From positions 1 to 44,787 of the forward strand of contig JAICNB010000020.1 of assembly GCA_025928935.1 (NCBI GenBank): a stretch of 44,787 nt of DNA. The letters are read 5' to 3'. This stretch comes from Acidimicrobiia bacterium (GTDB lineage: Bacteria > Actinomycetota > Acidimicrobiia > Spongiisociales > ZC4RG35). Below are positions 32,818 through 43,999 of the stretch, in pieces (position 1 is the stretch's first letter; each line of letters starts with the position of its first letter). The translations under genes and the position numbers were made by a program. The notes below the pieces were generated by a model. It made no database searches, was not told where the DNA came from, and saw nothing but the letters and a program-made list of their open reading frames with translations.

Positions 32818-34101
32818 ATGTCCGATTTCCTGACACGACACAACGACCTATTGGCCCCGGTGCTCGCCTTCGACACCGAGATACATGCAGTCAAGGCCGA
32901 GGGCCTCTGGATCACCGATGTCGAGGGAAGACGTTGGGCGGATTTCTCATGTGGCACCGCCGTCACCAACCTGGGGCACAACCATCCGGCCGTGATAGCG
33001 GCGGCGCATCGTCAGCTGGACAACCTGGTCCACTCCGGGTGCATCGTGCGATACGACTCGATAGTGGACGCGGCCGAGCGTCTCCGCGCCATCACGCCGC
33101 CGGGCATCGAGAAGTTCAGCTTCGCCAATTCGGGCGCGGAGGCGGTCGAGGCCGCGGTCAAGCTGGCCAAGCACACCACCGGCCGTCAAGGGGTGGTCGT
33201 GTTTCGAGGGGCGTTCCACGGTCGGACCATGGGGGCGCTCACTTACACGACGTCCAACGCCAGGTACCGCGATGGCTACCACCCCGTCCTGGGCTCGGTG
33301 TTCGTCACCCCCTACCCCCACCCCTACCGCTGGGGCATGACCGAGGACGAGGCAACGGACCTGTCATTGAACGAGCTCCACATGATGTTCAAGCATGTGG
33401 TGACACCAAAGAACATCGCCTGCTTCCTGATCGAGCCGGTGCAGGGCGAAGGCGGCTACTACCCGGCCCCGGCCCGCTTCCTCGAGGCGCTAAGGGCCAC
33501 GGCCGACGAGCACGGGATCAAGCTGATCTACGACGAGGTGCAATCCGGGTTCGGCCGCACTGCCGAATGGTTCGCCTCGGACCATTTCGACACAAAGCCC
33601 GACATCATGGCGATGGGCAAGGGCATCGCCAACGGCCTACCGCTATCCGCCTTTGGTTCGTCGAGTGAGACCATCGATGCCTGGCCGAGGGGGGCGCACG
33701 GCACCACTTATGGGGGCAACCCGGTGTCGACCGCCGCATCGGTGGCGGTCATCGACACCATGGACGGCCTCCTCCCCCACGCCCGGGAGCTGTCCAAGCG
33801 CACCTTCGAGCGTTTCAACGAAATGGCAGAGCGGCACCCCACGATCGGTGATGTCCGCGGCCTCGGTCTGATGATCGGAGTCGAACTGGTCACCGATCGC
33901 CCTAGCCGCTCCCCTGATGCGGAAGCCTTCAAACACGTCGAGAAGCATGCCTTCGACCGTGACCTGATCGTCATCAACTGCGGGCCTGACGGCAACGTCA
34001 TCCGGTTCATCCCGCCGTTGATCACCACGCGGGAGGAGCTGGACTGGGCTGTCGATCTCGTCGACGAGGGCCTGGACTCCTGGGAGAGCAAGGGCGCCTG
34101 A
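32818..34101 (+). CDS. Class III aminotransferase (4-aminobutyrate transaminase-like)
   Basis: PLP enzyme of 427 residues in the GABA/ornithine/beta-alanine aminotransferase family. It shows SCGTAVTNLGHNHP, SGAEAVEAAVKLA, FHGRTMGAL, IEPVQGEGGYYP, IYDEVQSGFGRTAEWFA, PLP lysine K268 in MAMGKGIANG, and GTTYGGNPVS. The segment order fits GabT-like enzymes best, but the amine donor cannot be fixed. TAGCAT (32806-32811) ends 6 bases before the ATG, indicating a leaderless transcript. The next gene appears to begin on the last bases of this one. Confidence 0.83.
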   Translation: MSDFLTRHNDLLAPVLAFDTEIHAVKAEGLWITDVEGRRWADFSCGTAVTNLGHNHPAVIAAAHRQLDNLVHSGCIVRYDSIVDAAERLRAITPPGIEKFSFANSGAEAVEAAVKLAKHTTGRQGVVVFRGAFHGRTMGALTYTTSNARYRDGYHPVLGSVFVTPYPHPYRWGMTEDEATDLSLNELHMMFKHVVTPKNIACFLIEPVQGEGGYYPAPARFLEALRATADEHGIKLIYDEVQSGFGRTAEWFASDHFDTKPDIMAMGKGIANGLPLSAFGSSSETIDAWPRGAHGTTYGGNPVSTAASVAVIDTMDGLLPHARELSKRTFERFNEMAERHPTIGDVRGLGLMIGVELVTDRPSRSPDAEAFKHVEKHAFDRDLIVINCGPDGNVIRFIPPLITTREELDWAVDLVDEGLDSWESKGA

Positions 34102-34865
34102 CCGGGCGGGCCGTCATACCGGCCCTGCCGATCGCACTCATCCTGTGCATCGGGCTCCTGTCCGGCTGTGCCACGGGCGGCAATGACGGGAATGGAGTCA
34201 CGACGTCTCGAATCAGTTCGATCCCAGGCCCCACCACTACGGCACCCTCGACGGGCCCGACGACCACCGCACTGCCGTCCTCCACGACCAGCTCGACCCC
34301 ACCGACCTTCGCGTCGTCGATACGAGCAGTCACGGCCGAGGACCTCTATGCCTCATGGCGATCGGGCTGTCCGGTCGATGTCGAGTCGCTGCGGGCGATC
34401 GAGGTGACCCATTGGGGGTACGACGGTCTATCCCGCCAAGGGACCCTGGTCGTGGCCGCGGATGTGGCCGACGACATGGTCGAGATCATGCGCACGTTGT
34501 TCGAGGTCGGGTTCCCCATCGAGCGAGTGGACCCGGTCGATGTCTTCGACGGCGACGACGACGCCTCCATGGCCGCCAACAACACGAGCGCCTTCAACTG
34601 CCGGGCGGTCACCGGCGGCTCATCCTGGTCAGAGCACTCATACGGCGTCGCCATCGACATCAACCCGCTGGTCAACCCCTATGTGAGCCAAGACCTCGTA
34701 CTGCCACCCGGAGGGACCCTGTTCGTCGATCGAACCTCGGATGCCCCCGGCATGATCAAGGATGGCGACGTGGTGGTCGACACCTTCGCCGCCTATGGCT
34801 GGATTTGGGGCGGCTCGTGGTCGTCCCCCAAGGACTATCAGCATTTCTCGACCACCGGCCGTTGA
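34098..34865 (+). CDS. M15-family peptidase lipoprotein with an apparent CTG start
   Basis: An exported, lipid-anchored peptidase of the VanY/CwlK-like M15 clan, probably acting on peptidoglycan peptides. Reading from CTG at 34098 gives 255 residues: a signal peptide (TGRAVIPALPIALILC...) with lipobox LSGC at Cys24, a Ser/Thr/Pro-rich linker to about residue 72, then the catalytic domain with H180 and D187 in SEHSYGVAIDI and H249 in KDYQHFS. No ATG, GTG or TTG exists in frame before a GTG at 34404, which would lose the signal and part of the domain. The CTG overlaps the aminotransferase stop (CTGA), with GGGAGAG 9 bases upstream, so coupled initiation is plausible. Confidence 0.7.
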   Translation: MTGRAVIPALPIALILCIGLLSGCATGGNDGNGVTTSRISSIPGPTTTAPSTGPTTTALPSSTTSSTPPTFASSIRAVTAEDLYASWRSGCPVDVESLRAIEVTHWGYDGLSRQGTLVVAADVADDMVEIMRTLFEVGFPIERVDPVDVFDGDDDASMAANNTSAFNCRAVTGGSSWSEHSYGVAIDINPLVNPYVSQDLVLPPGGTLFVDRTSDAPGMIKDGDVVVDTFAAYGWIWGGSWSSPKDYQHFSTTGR

Positions 34866-34874
34866 GCTCAGGAC

Positions 34875-35627
34875 TCAGCTGCGAGTGAAGAACTCCAGGG
34901 CGGTCTTCGTCTTGGTCTGCTGCTCTCCGGAAATATCGATTCCCCGGGTCTGAAGGAAAGCCCGCCATTCCAGGGCGGCCTGGAATGCCTCCGACGGCGA
35001 GGCCTTGGTGGAGAGCTCGACGACCTGGGACCCGTCCGGGTAGAGCCACAGCTCCCCGACCATCGGGCGGTCGTACCCATCCGACCCGAATTTGACCCGA
35101 AGGGTGGGGATGGGGCCGAGTACGTCCAGGTCGTCGATCTCGACGCCTTCGGGGGCGTGTTCGGCGAAGAAGGCACGCTGACGCTTGGAGAAGAGCTTGC
35201 GCAGCTTCATCTCCCCGACGGCTGCGTCCTTGATGGCGGTGTTATCCGCCGAGCCCTTGAACGAAGCGGAGCAGACGTACCCCCCGGGCATGGCGTCGAC
35301 CTCCACCCCGAACTCGGGATCGGCGCGCAGATCCTCGGACAGATCGCCTGGATCGACCGGTCTGATCTTCACGACCGAGTCCCCGGTGTCGTTCTGACGA
35401 CGCCGGGCGCGGACCACCACTCCTGACTCATTGAGCTTGAGGTCCTTGGTGTCGAAGAAGAAGACCTGGCGGATCTGGGCGTTCATTGGATCGATTCCGA
35501 GCACACGGGTCACTTCGTGCCGCCGGTCCTCGACCACCGTCAACTTCAACTCGACGCTGTCCGCCCCCCGCACCAAGTCGAGGACCTGCTGCAACTCCTC
35601 GCCCGTCATGTCGGCGATACGGGTCAT
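34875..35627 (-). CDS. CYTH-like domain protein
   Basis: A 250-residue protein. The first two-thirds look like a CYTH (triphosphate tunnel) fold: the charged start VELKLTVVED, IRQVFFFDTKDLKLNESGVVVRARRR with alternating basic residues, VVKIRPVD, and PEFGVEVDAMPGG. The strict ExExK start motif is reduced to ELK, so activity on a polyphosphate substrate is uncertain. The C-terminal part is not recognised (VGELWLYPDGSQVVELSTK). The ATG at 35627 has AAGGAA upstream; the residues before it in the longer frame overlap the trpB end in a different frame. It lies 37 bases downstream of trpB. Confidence 0.65.
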   Translation of the reverse strand: MTRIADMTGEELQQVLDLVRGADSVELKLTVVEDRRHEVTRVLGIDPMNAQIRQVFFFDTKDLKLNESGVVVRARRRQNDTGDSVVKIRPVDPGDLSEDLRADPEFGVEVDAMPGGYVCSASFKGSADNTAIKDAAVGEMKLRKLFSKRQRAFFAEHAPEGVEIDDLDVLGPIPTLRVKFGSDGYDRPMVGELWLYPDGSQVVELSTKASPSEAFQAALEWRAFLQTRGIDISGEQQTKTKTALEFFTRS

Positions 35628-35664
35628 TGCGTTTCCTTCTGTGTCGGCCCTGAGCCTCAGGTGA

Positions 35665-37023
35665 TCATCCGGCCACCGCCGGCACACGCTCCATCGCGGC
35701 TGCGACGCGCTCCTCGGGGTATTCGTAGTCGGTGAGGGTGCCACCCACGTACTCCTGGTAGGCGGCCATGTCGAAGTGGCCGTGCCCGGAGAGGTTGAAG
35801 ACGATCACCTTCTCCTCGCCTGCTTCCTTGGCCCGCTCGGCCTCCGTCATGGCCGACGCCACGGCGTGGGTCGGCTCAGGGCCCGGGATGATCCCCTCCG
35901 CCCGGGCGAACTGGACAGCACGCCGGAAGCTCTCGGTTTGGTTGAGGGCCTCTGCCTCGATGATCCCCTCCTCCTTGAGCAGCGACACGAGCGGTGCCAT
36001 CCCGTGGTAGCGGAGGCCCCCGGCATGGATCGGATCGGGGACGAAGTCATGGCCCAGCGTGTGCATCTTGACGAGAGGCGTCATCCCGACGGTGTCACCG
36101 AAGTCGAACTGATAGCTGCCCCGAGTCAGTGACGGCGCCGCGGCCGGCTCCACCGCTCTGATCACCGGGTCGATGCTCCCCGCCAGCTTCTCCCGCACGA
36201 ATGGGAAGCTGAAACCAGCGAAGTTCGAGCCGCCTCCGGCACAGCCGATCAGGACGTCGGGCGTCTCGTCGACAAGCGCCAGTTGCTTCAGCGTCTCCTC
36301 CCCGATGACGGTCTGATGCATCAGGACGTGGTTGAGGACCGAGCCAAGCGAGTACTTGGTGTCCTGGTCGGTTGCGGCCACCTCCACGGCCTCGGAGATG
36401 GCGATTCCGAGGCTGCCCGGTGTGTCCGGGTCCCCCTCGAGGATGGACCGGCCCGCCTGGGTGAGGTCGGTGGGCGAAGAGTGGATCGTCGCCCCCCAGG
36501 TCTCCATCATCGCCTTGCGATACGGCTTCTGCTCATACGAAGAGCGAACCATGAACACCTCGCAGTCGAGCCCGAACAGGGCACAGGCGAAGGCGAGCGC
36601 TGAGCCCCACTGGCCCGCCCCGGTCTCGGTGGAGAGCTTCTTCACGCCTGCCTTGGCGTTGTAATAGGCCTGGGCCACGGCGGTGTTGGGCTTGTGCGAT
36701 CCGGCGGGACTGACCCCCTCGTACTTGTAGTAGATCCGCGCCGGGCCGTCGATCAGCTTCTCCAGGTTATGGGCCCGGTACAGCGGGGTGGGGCGCCACA
36801 ACCGATAGATCTCCCGCACCTCCTCTGGGATCTCGACGAAGCGCTCGGTGCTCACCTCCTGGAGGATCAGGTCCATAGGGAAGAGCGGTGCCAGATCTTC
36901 CGGCCCAACAGGCTCGTGCGTCCCCGGGTGGAGCACCGGCGGGGGTGGCACCGGCAGGTCCGGGACGATGTTGTACCAGTGGGTCGGCAGCTCGGTCTCG
37001 GGCAGCGTGATCTTGGTAACCAT
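35665..37023 (-). CDS. trpB: Tryptophan synthase beta chain, TrpB2 type
   Basis: PLP enzyme joining indole and serine to make tryptophan. The 452-residue length, the N-terminal extension with [20 protein letters not shown], and [15 protein letters not shown] place it in the TrpB2 branch, not the trpA-linked TrpB1. The PLP lysine is in GSHKPNTA, with [11 protein letters not shown] and the phosphate-binding [10 protein letters not shown] loop. TrpB2 proteins often lack a TrpA partner, and none is adjacent here, so it may salvage free indole. TAACTT (37035-37030) ends 6 bases before the ATG, a leaderless arrangement. It diverges from an exported lipoprotein gene. Confidence 0.9.
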   Translation of the reverse strand: MVTKITLPETELPTHWYNIVPDLPVPPPPVLHPGTHEPVGPEDLAPLFPMDLILQEVSTERFVEIPEEVREIYRLWRPTPLYRAHNLEKLIDGPARIYYKYEGVSPAGSHKPNTAVAQAYYNAKAGVKKLSTETGAGQWGSALAFACALFGLDCEVFMVRSSYEQKPYRKAMMETWGATIHSSPTDLTQAGRSILEGDPDTPGSLGIAISEAVEVAATDQDTKYSLGSVLNHVLMHQTVIGEETLKQLALVDETPDVLIGCAGGGSNFAGFSFPFVREKLAGSIDPVIRAVEPAAAPSLTRGSYQFDFGDTVGMTPLVKMHTLGHDFVPDPIHAGGLRYHGMAPLVSLLKEEGIIEAEALNQTESFRRAVQFARAEGIIPGPEPTHAVASAMTEAERAKEAGEEKVIVFNLSGHGHFDMAAYQEYVGGTLTDYEYPEERVAAAMERVPAVAG

Positions 37024-37089
37024 GGTCGGAAGTTACACGTGTCCCCCTCACGGGTAGGTTGGAGATCGGCTCCCACCGGAGGCTCTCGC

Positions 37090-37893
37090 ATGACCGCCCA
37101 CCGCCTGATCAACCGCCGTGTCGCGATCGCCGAGATGGGCAAGGCGGGTCTGGCCATCGTGGTGCTGGGGACAGCCGCCTGTTCCGAGCCGATCTCCGGG
37201 ATCGGCACGTCTGCCGACGGTTCAACAGCAGTGGCGCCGGTCACGACTGGAACCGCCAGGGCTCCGACGTCCATGGTCACGAGCAGCGCAGCGACGACCG
37301 CCACCGCGGTGACGGGTTTCCAAAGGGCCAACCTGGACTTCGTCTCCGCCTACATCCTCTACAGGGACGGGGAGGCGGCACTGGTCGACACCGGCGTCGA
37401 GGGGAGCGCCGCAGCCATCGAGGCGTCCCTGGCCGAGGCGGGGCTCGGCTGGGGTGCGGTGGGTCACGTCATCTTGACTCACAAGCACCCGGACCATGCC
37501 GGCAGCGTCGACGAGGTGATGATCCAGGCCCCCGGCGCCATCCTCTATGCCGGGGCTGCAGAAATCTCACAGATCACATCGACCGCAATCCCCGAAGCGG
37601 TGGCGGACGGAGACATGGTGTTCGACCTACAGATGATCGACACCCCCGGCCACACCGCCGGGCACATCTGCGTCCTCGATCCTTTGGCCGGGATCCTGGT
37701 CACAGGCGACGCCCTGGTGGGAGGCGCCCAAGGCGTGGAGCCGCCCGACCCCTCGTTCAGCGAGGACATGGCCTCTGCGCTGGAGTCGGTGGCCAAGCTG
37801 GCCGGATTCGACTACGAAGTCGCCTTGTTCGGGCATGGCGAGCCTCTGCTCGAGGGCGCCTCCGCCGCGGTGACCGCCCTGGCCCGGGCCTGA
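37090..37893 (+). CDS. Exported metallo-beta-lactamase-fold hydrolase (lipoprotein)
   Basis: A 267-residue protein with an N-terminal RR (9-10) before a hydrophobic stretch ending GTAAC (Cys31), which looks like a Tat-type lipoprotein signal, then an Ala/Thr-rich linker, then a metallo-beta-lactamase domain. The zinc site is THKHPDHAG (HxHxDH), with PGHTAGH, TGDALVGG and FGHGEP supplying the later ligands; this glyoxalase II-like pattern does not tell the substrate. The ATG at 37090 has GGAGG 7 bases upstream and TAGGTT at 37055-37060, so this gene has a normal leader. DUF456 follows after 36 bases. Confidence 0.8.
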   Translation: MTAHRLINRRVAIAEMGKAGLAIVVLGTAACSEPISGIGTSADGSTAVAPVTTGTARAPTSMVTSSAATTATAVTGFQRANLDFVSAYILYRDGEAALVDTGVEGSAAAIEASLAEAGLGWGAVGHVILTHKHPDHAGSVDEVMIQAPGAILYAGAAEISQITSTAIPEAVADGDMVFDLQMIDTPGHTAGHICVLDPLAGILVTGDALVGGAQGVEPPDPSFSEDMASALESVAKLAGFDYEVALFGHGEPLLEGASAAVTALARA

Positions 37894-37929
37894 ACAGTCT
37901 GGCGGGCCGGCCCCGCCTACGATCCGCCG

Positions 37930-38405
37930 ATGGATGAGCTCGGCGAGCTGGCCATCGGCCTGATCATCGTCGTCTCACTCTTCGGGATCGTCGTTCCCTT
38001 CCTGCCCGGGTTGGCCATGGAGGTGGTGGCGGTGGTCGTCTGGGCCGCGCTCGAGGGAGGCGCCGGCTCCTGGAGCGTCGCCGTCGCGGCGATCGTCATC
38101 GGTGGGATCGGGACCTTCGTCAAGTACTCGGTGCCGAAGCGCCAGCTGAACGAGGGAGGGATACCGAACCGAACCCTTGTGATCGCCACCGCGGTGGCCA
38201 TCGTCGGCCTGTTCGCCATCCCGATCGTCGGCGCCCCGGTCGGGTTCGTGCTGGCCATTTACGTGAGCGAAAGGCTCAGGGTGGGACGTGCCCAGGCTTG
38301 GCCTGCAACCAGGCGCAGCCTCAGGGCCGTGGCGACGTCCATCGGCATCGAACTCGCCACCGGCCTCGTCATCGCCGCCATCTGGTTCGGAGCTGTGCTC
38401 TTCGC

Positions 38406-38409
<4 letters not shown>
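37930..38409 (+). CDS. DUF456 family membrane protein
   Basis: A 159-residue protein with four or so membrane segments and the DUF456 pattern: IVVPFLPGLAMEVVAVVVWAALEGG, then GIGTFVKYSVPKRQL, and GLFAIPIVGAPVGFVLAIYVSERLR. Function is unknown. TACGAT (37918-37923) ends 6 bases before the ATG. The stop overlaps the convergent acetyl-CoA synthetase gene by 4 bases. Confidence 0.75.
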
Positions 38410-40355
<1,946 letters not shown>

Positions 40356-40360
40356 GGGTT

Positions 40361-41905
40361 TCACTCCTCCTCGTCGGTCGCGGGGGCGGAAGCTACCAGC
40401 GGGCCCCTGCTCCGCCACCAGGCGACGAGGCCCGTCACGGCGGCAAGGATCATCACGACGTCCCCGGTTGCGGTGTAGATCGAGCGTGCGGATGGGCTGA
40501 CCACCCCGGTCAATGTCTCCATCGTCCCCAGCCCTGTTGTGGCCGAAGTGAGCTCTCCACCTTCGCCGATGAAGACCGACTTGCCCGTCACCGCAGCATG
40601 GATGACCGGCATGCCCAGCTCGGCCGCCCGCATCCTGGTCATCCCGATGAACTGGTCCGAGCCCGGTGTCGTCCCGTACGAGCCCTCATTGGTGGCCACC
40701 ACCATGAGATTGGCCCCCTTCTTCGCATGTTGACGCGGGTAACGGGAGAAGCCGCCCTCGAACGAGATCACCGAGCCCATCTCCACTCCTTCACCGAGGT
40801 CGAACACCACAGGGCCGTCGCCGGGGATCATGTCGCGCGGCACTTGATCCAGGTCGGGTATCCATTCGAACACGGGCCGCCAAGGGATGTATTCGCCGAA
40901 CGGCACAGGGCGCTGTTTCTGATACTCGCCCACGATCTGGCCATCGGGGTCGAACACCACGTTGGCATTTACCCAATGGGTCTCGCTGACGGGCCGGTCC
41001 GACCCGACCAGGAACCAGGCCCCGAGCCGGCGGGCCTCGGCCCCGATGGCCGCGCCGATCTCGGGGTTCTGGATCGGGTCGGCGTTGAACGACCCGCTAG
41101 ACCCCTCCGACCAGACCACGAGGTCAGCCGTACCGGGCTCGATCTGCCTGGTGAGCTCCAGATGCTGTTCGAAGGTTCGAAGCCGCTCGTCGGGGGGACA
41201 GTGCTCGAAGGGGCAGGGCGTGGACCCCTGGACGATGACGGCGTCGAGCGTGGTCGTGTCGTAGGTGGGCCGATGCCAGACCCACGCCGCCCCCGCCATC
41301 ACCAGAATCCAGACTCCAACCCACACGGCCCACCGTCGTTTCTCGCCGGTGAGGAGGAGGAGGACGATGGTCACGATGGCGGTCACCGCGAGGATGGTGA
41401 GCCCGGTGGTCCCGATCAACGGGGCGAAGGCCCTGGCCCAGGTCTGATCGGAGAGGGCGTATCCGATCGCACCCCATTCGAATCCGCCGACCGGGAACCG
41501 ATAGCGGATGAGCTCCATCACGGCCCATCCCCCGACGGCGAGCAAGACCCAGGTCCCGGCCGGCCGATCGTTGTAACCGGTGAGTCACCAGCCATACGCA
41601 GCGAAGAAGGCACCTTGCACGATGACCAGTGGGATCACGGCGATCAGACCCAACTCGGAGAGCCACCAGATCAGCCCGCTGAAGAAGGTGAGCCCGTAGA
41701 AGGCTCCATAGAGGAGGCCCTGTGCCCGGGACCGCGCCATGTGCAGCCCGGCCAGGAAGAGAGCAACACCGGGCAGGATCAGCCAGCCCGGACCGAACCT
41801 GGGGAAGGCCAGGGCGGACACCACGGCACCGGCCAGCACCAGGAGACCACCAGTCACCGGCGGGAGGGTATTGAAACCCGTTCTGTGAACGGAAACTCGC
41901 CCCAT
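40361..41905 (-). pseudogene. lnt: Apolipoprotein N-acyltransferase gene interrupted by one in-frame TGA
   Basis: Lnt adds the third acyl chain to bacterial lipoproteins. Reading through one TGA gives 513 residues, a normal Lnt length. The first 106 residues (from ATG 41905) are membrane segments with FPRFGPGWLILPGVALFLAGL and FFSGLIWWLS. After the TGA (41587-41585), the same frame continues with LTGYNDRPAGTWVLLAVGGWAVMELIRYRFPVGG, more membrane segments, and the nitrilase domain: catalytic glutamate region SEGSSG, the lysine in QKQRPVPFGEYIP and the cysteine replaced or displaced around VISFEGGF. The preceding codon is TGG, so TGG-to-TGA or a base error is likely. Downstream in-frame starts would drop essential membrane helices. 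Confidence 0.8.
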
Positions 41906-41927
41906 GACCGGAATTACGTTCACAGAA
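41881..41927. promoter_or_regulatory. Perfect 11-bp inverted repeat in the lnt/suhB divergent region
   Basis: TTCTGTGAACG (41881-41891) and CGTTCACAGAA (41917-41927) are perfect inverted copies with a 25-base loop. They flank the probable lnt start (41905), and the right arm ends 7 bases before the suhB -10 element TATCCT (41935-41940). It looks like a pair of operator half-sites that could control both genes, or a large hairpin in the lnt mRNA. Confidence 0.55.
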
Positions 41928-41946
41928 AGGTTCCTATCCTGCTCCG

Positions 41947-42753
41947 ATGTGGGAAGGTGACGTGTGGGTGGCGGTGAGGGCGGCGCGAGCAGGGGCCGCC
42001 GTGGTGCGTCACGGCTTCGAGGAGGAGTTCACCACAGAGATGAAGGGTGTCGTGGACCCGGTGACCGAAGTCGATCGAGACGCCGAGGAGGCGATCAAGA
42101 CCGTGATCGGCTCACATTTCCCCGATGACCTCATCCTAGCCGAGGAGGGTGGGGGCGCCGACTGGCGGGGCCGTCGTGTCTGGATAGTCGACCCGCTCGA
42201 TGGCACGGTCAACTTCGTCAATCGCATCCCACAGGTGGCGATCTCGGTCGCCCTTTGGGACGAGGGAAGACCATTGGTGGGTGTGGTGGTCGACGTGGCC
42301 AGGGACGAAGAGTTCGTCGCCAGCCTGGGCGAGGGAGCGAGATCGAACGGCCGGCCGATCAGGGTCTCGGAGACTGCGGTCCTCCAGGATGCCCTGCTGG
42401 CCACCGGGTTCCCCTACGACCGACAGCAACACGCCGGGGCCTACCTCGCGGTGCTGGAGCAGGTGATGAGCAGGTCGAGGGGCATGAGGCGGATGGGCGC
42501 CGCGGCGCTCGACATGGCCTGGGTGGCATGTGGTCGGTTCGACGGCTATTGGGAGCACGGGGGCCAGGCCGGGGTCAAGCCCTGGGACACCGCCGCCGGG
42601 ATTCTCCTCGTGACCGAGGCCGGTGGCACTGCCACCGACGCCACGGGATCGACCAACGAGTTGCAGCCATCCGCCTTCGTCGTCACCAACGGCAAGATCC
42701 ACGAAGAGCTCCGTCAGATCGTGGACGCCACCATGCCGGCTCATCTTCGATGA
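41947..42753 (+). CDS. suhB: Inositol monophosphatase family protein
   Basis: A 268-residue Mg-dependent phosphatase with the family's three metal motifs: E in LILAEEGGG, WIVDPLDGTVNF near residue 80, and KPWDTAAGILLVTEAGG near the C-terminus. The substrate may be inositol phosphate, histidinol phosphate or another sugar phosphate; actinobacteria carry several paralogues. TATCCT (41935-41940) ends 6 bases before the ATG, so it is probably leaderless. The stop overlaps the amidohydrolase start (ATGA), so the two genes form an operon. Confidence 0.88.
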   Translation: MWEGDVWVAVRAARAGAAVVRHGFEEEFTTEMKGVVDPVTEVDRDAEEAIKTVIGSHFPDDLILAEEGGGADWRGRRVWIVDPLDGTVNFVNRIPQVAISVALWDEGRPLVGVVVDVARDEEFVASLGEGARSNGRPIRVSETAVLQDALLATGFPYDRQQHAGAYLAVLEQVMSRSRGMRRMGAAALDMAWVACGRFDGYWEHGGQAGVKPWDTAAGILLVTEAGGTATDATGSTNELQPSAFVVTNGKIHEELRQIVDATMPAHLR

Positions 42754-43991
42754 CCTACCACGATCATCACATCCACCCCATCGGGTACGCCACCTTGGTC
42801 AACGGGCTGGAGCTGATGGATTCGGTCGATCTCGCTGACCTGACCGCCAGGGTGGCCCGGTTCGCCGACACCGTGGAGGGAGCGGTCATCGGCCAACGGC
42901 TCAACGACGAAGGGCTGGCTGAGGGCCGACTGCCCACGCGAGACGACCTCGATGACGTCGTCGGCGATCGGCCAACTCTGCTCTATCGATATTGCGGGCA
43001 CATCGCGGTGGCCAACAGCGCCGCGTTGTCCCTGGCTGGTGTCGAATCCGGCACCCCGGATCCCGAGGGGGGCTCCTTCGACCGTGACCCGACCGGCGAG
43101 CCCACCGGCGTTCTCCGGGAGACCGCCATCCAGAGCGTTTCCAGCGCATTGGCGCCGCTGGTGGACGGCCCGTCCGACGCGGCCATCCTGCGAGCGTTCG
43201 GTGATCTCGCCGCAATGGGCCTGGGCTCCATCACCGGCATCGTCTCGGCCGGCGAGCCGCTTTGGTGCGGGGTGACGGACGAGCTGGATGTCCTCTGCCG
43301 TCTCGCCCCGGATCTGCCGATCGATGTCGATGTGCTGGTGATCGCCCCCGATCCCCAGCTCTTGGCCGAGGCAGCGGAGAAGATAAGGCGGTCTCAAGGG
43401 CGGGTGCGGTTTCTCGGCTGGAAGGAGTTCGCCGACGGGAGCTTCGGCGGGCACACGGCGGCCCTACACGATCCTTTCACCGATCGGCCAGACACCCGGG
43501 GCACCGAAAGACTCGACCGGGAGCACGCCACCATGATGGCCAGAGCCGCGATGATGCTGGGAGGCACGGTCGCCGTTCACGCCATCGGCGATCGGGCCAA
43601 CGACGCCGTTCTCGACCTGTTCGAGGATCTCGTCGACATGGGAGCCGACCCGACCCGGCTACGGGTGGAACATGCCTCGCTCCTGACCGCGGCAGCGGTC
43701 GAGCGGATGGCACGCCTGGGAGTGACCGCCTCGGTCCAGCCTGCCTTCCTCGCCTCGGAGGGCGACTGGCTGGTGAAGCGGATCGGTGACGAGCGGATGA
43801 GACGGGTCTACCCCTTCAGGTCGCTGATCCAGGCGGGAATCCAGGTGATCGGGGGCAGCGATTCCCCGGTCGAGCTTCCCGACCCGACGATCGGCATCAA
43901 CGCGGCCATCGGTCGGCCCGGGTTCGACCCGTCAGAAGGCCTCACTCCCGACGAGGCGGCCGCCCTCTTCGCCCCACCAGCCCGGTTCTGA
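42750..43991 (+). CDS. Amidohydrolase family 3 (YtcJ-like), trimmed to the barrel
   Basis: A 413-residue metal-dependent hydrolase. It begins MTYHDHHIHPIGY, with the HxH metal motif at residues 6-8, and contains YRYCGHIAVANSAAL, LGWKEFADGSFGGHTAAL (possible carboxylated-lysine region), VAVHAIGDRAN, RVEHASL and GGSDSPVELPDP. YtcJ relatives are about 530 residues: they have roughly 60 residues of beta-sandwich before the HxH and a further strand domain after LTPDEAAALF. Both ends are missing here, yet the frame is intact. The substrate is unknown. It overlaps suhB by ATGA. Confidence 0.78.
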   Translation: MTYHDHHIHPIGYATLVNGLELMDSVDLADLTARVARFADTVEGAVIGQRLNDEGLAEGRLPTRDDLDDVVGDRPTLLYRYCGHIAVANSAALSLAGVESGTPDPEGGSFDRDPTGEPTGVLRETAIQSVSSALAPLVDGPSDAAILRAFGDLAAMGLGSITGIVSAGEPLWCGVTDELDVLCRLAPDLPIDVDVLVIAPDPQLLAEAAEKIRRSQGRVRFLGWKEFADGSFGGHTAALHDPFTDRPDTRGTERLDREHATMMARAAMMLGGTVAVHAIGDRANDAVLDLFEDLVDMGADPTRLRVEHASLLTAAAVERMARLGVTASVQPAFLASEGDWLVKRIGDERMRRVYPFRSLIQAGIQVIGGSDSPVELPDPTIGINAAIGRPGFDPSEGLTPDEAAALFAPPARF

Positions 43992-43999
43992 CCGGTCGG

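Noticed and set aside
41585-41587. TGA in lnt as selenocysteine or as a tryptophan codon
   Set aside because: Lnt is not a selenoprotein family and I see no selenocysteine insertion element downstream. TGA serves as the ordinary stop for most genes here, so reassignment is excluded.
40598-41977. 459-residue plus-strand open frame
   Set aside because: It is antisense to lnt and crosses into the suhB start. The composition is Gly/Pro/His/Asp-rich and no domain is visible. Its length reflects base composition.
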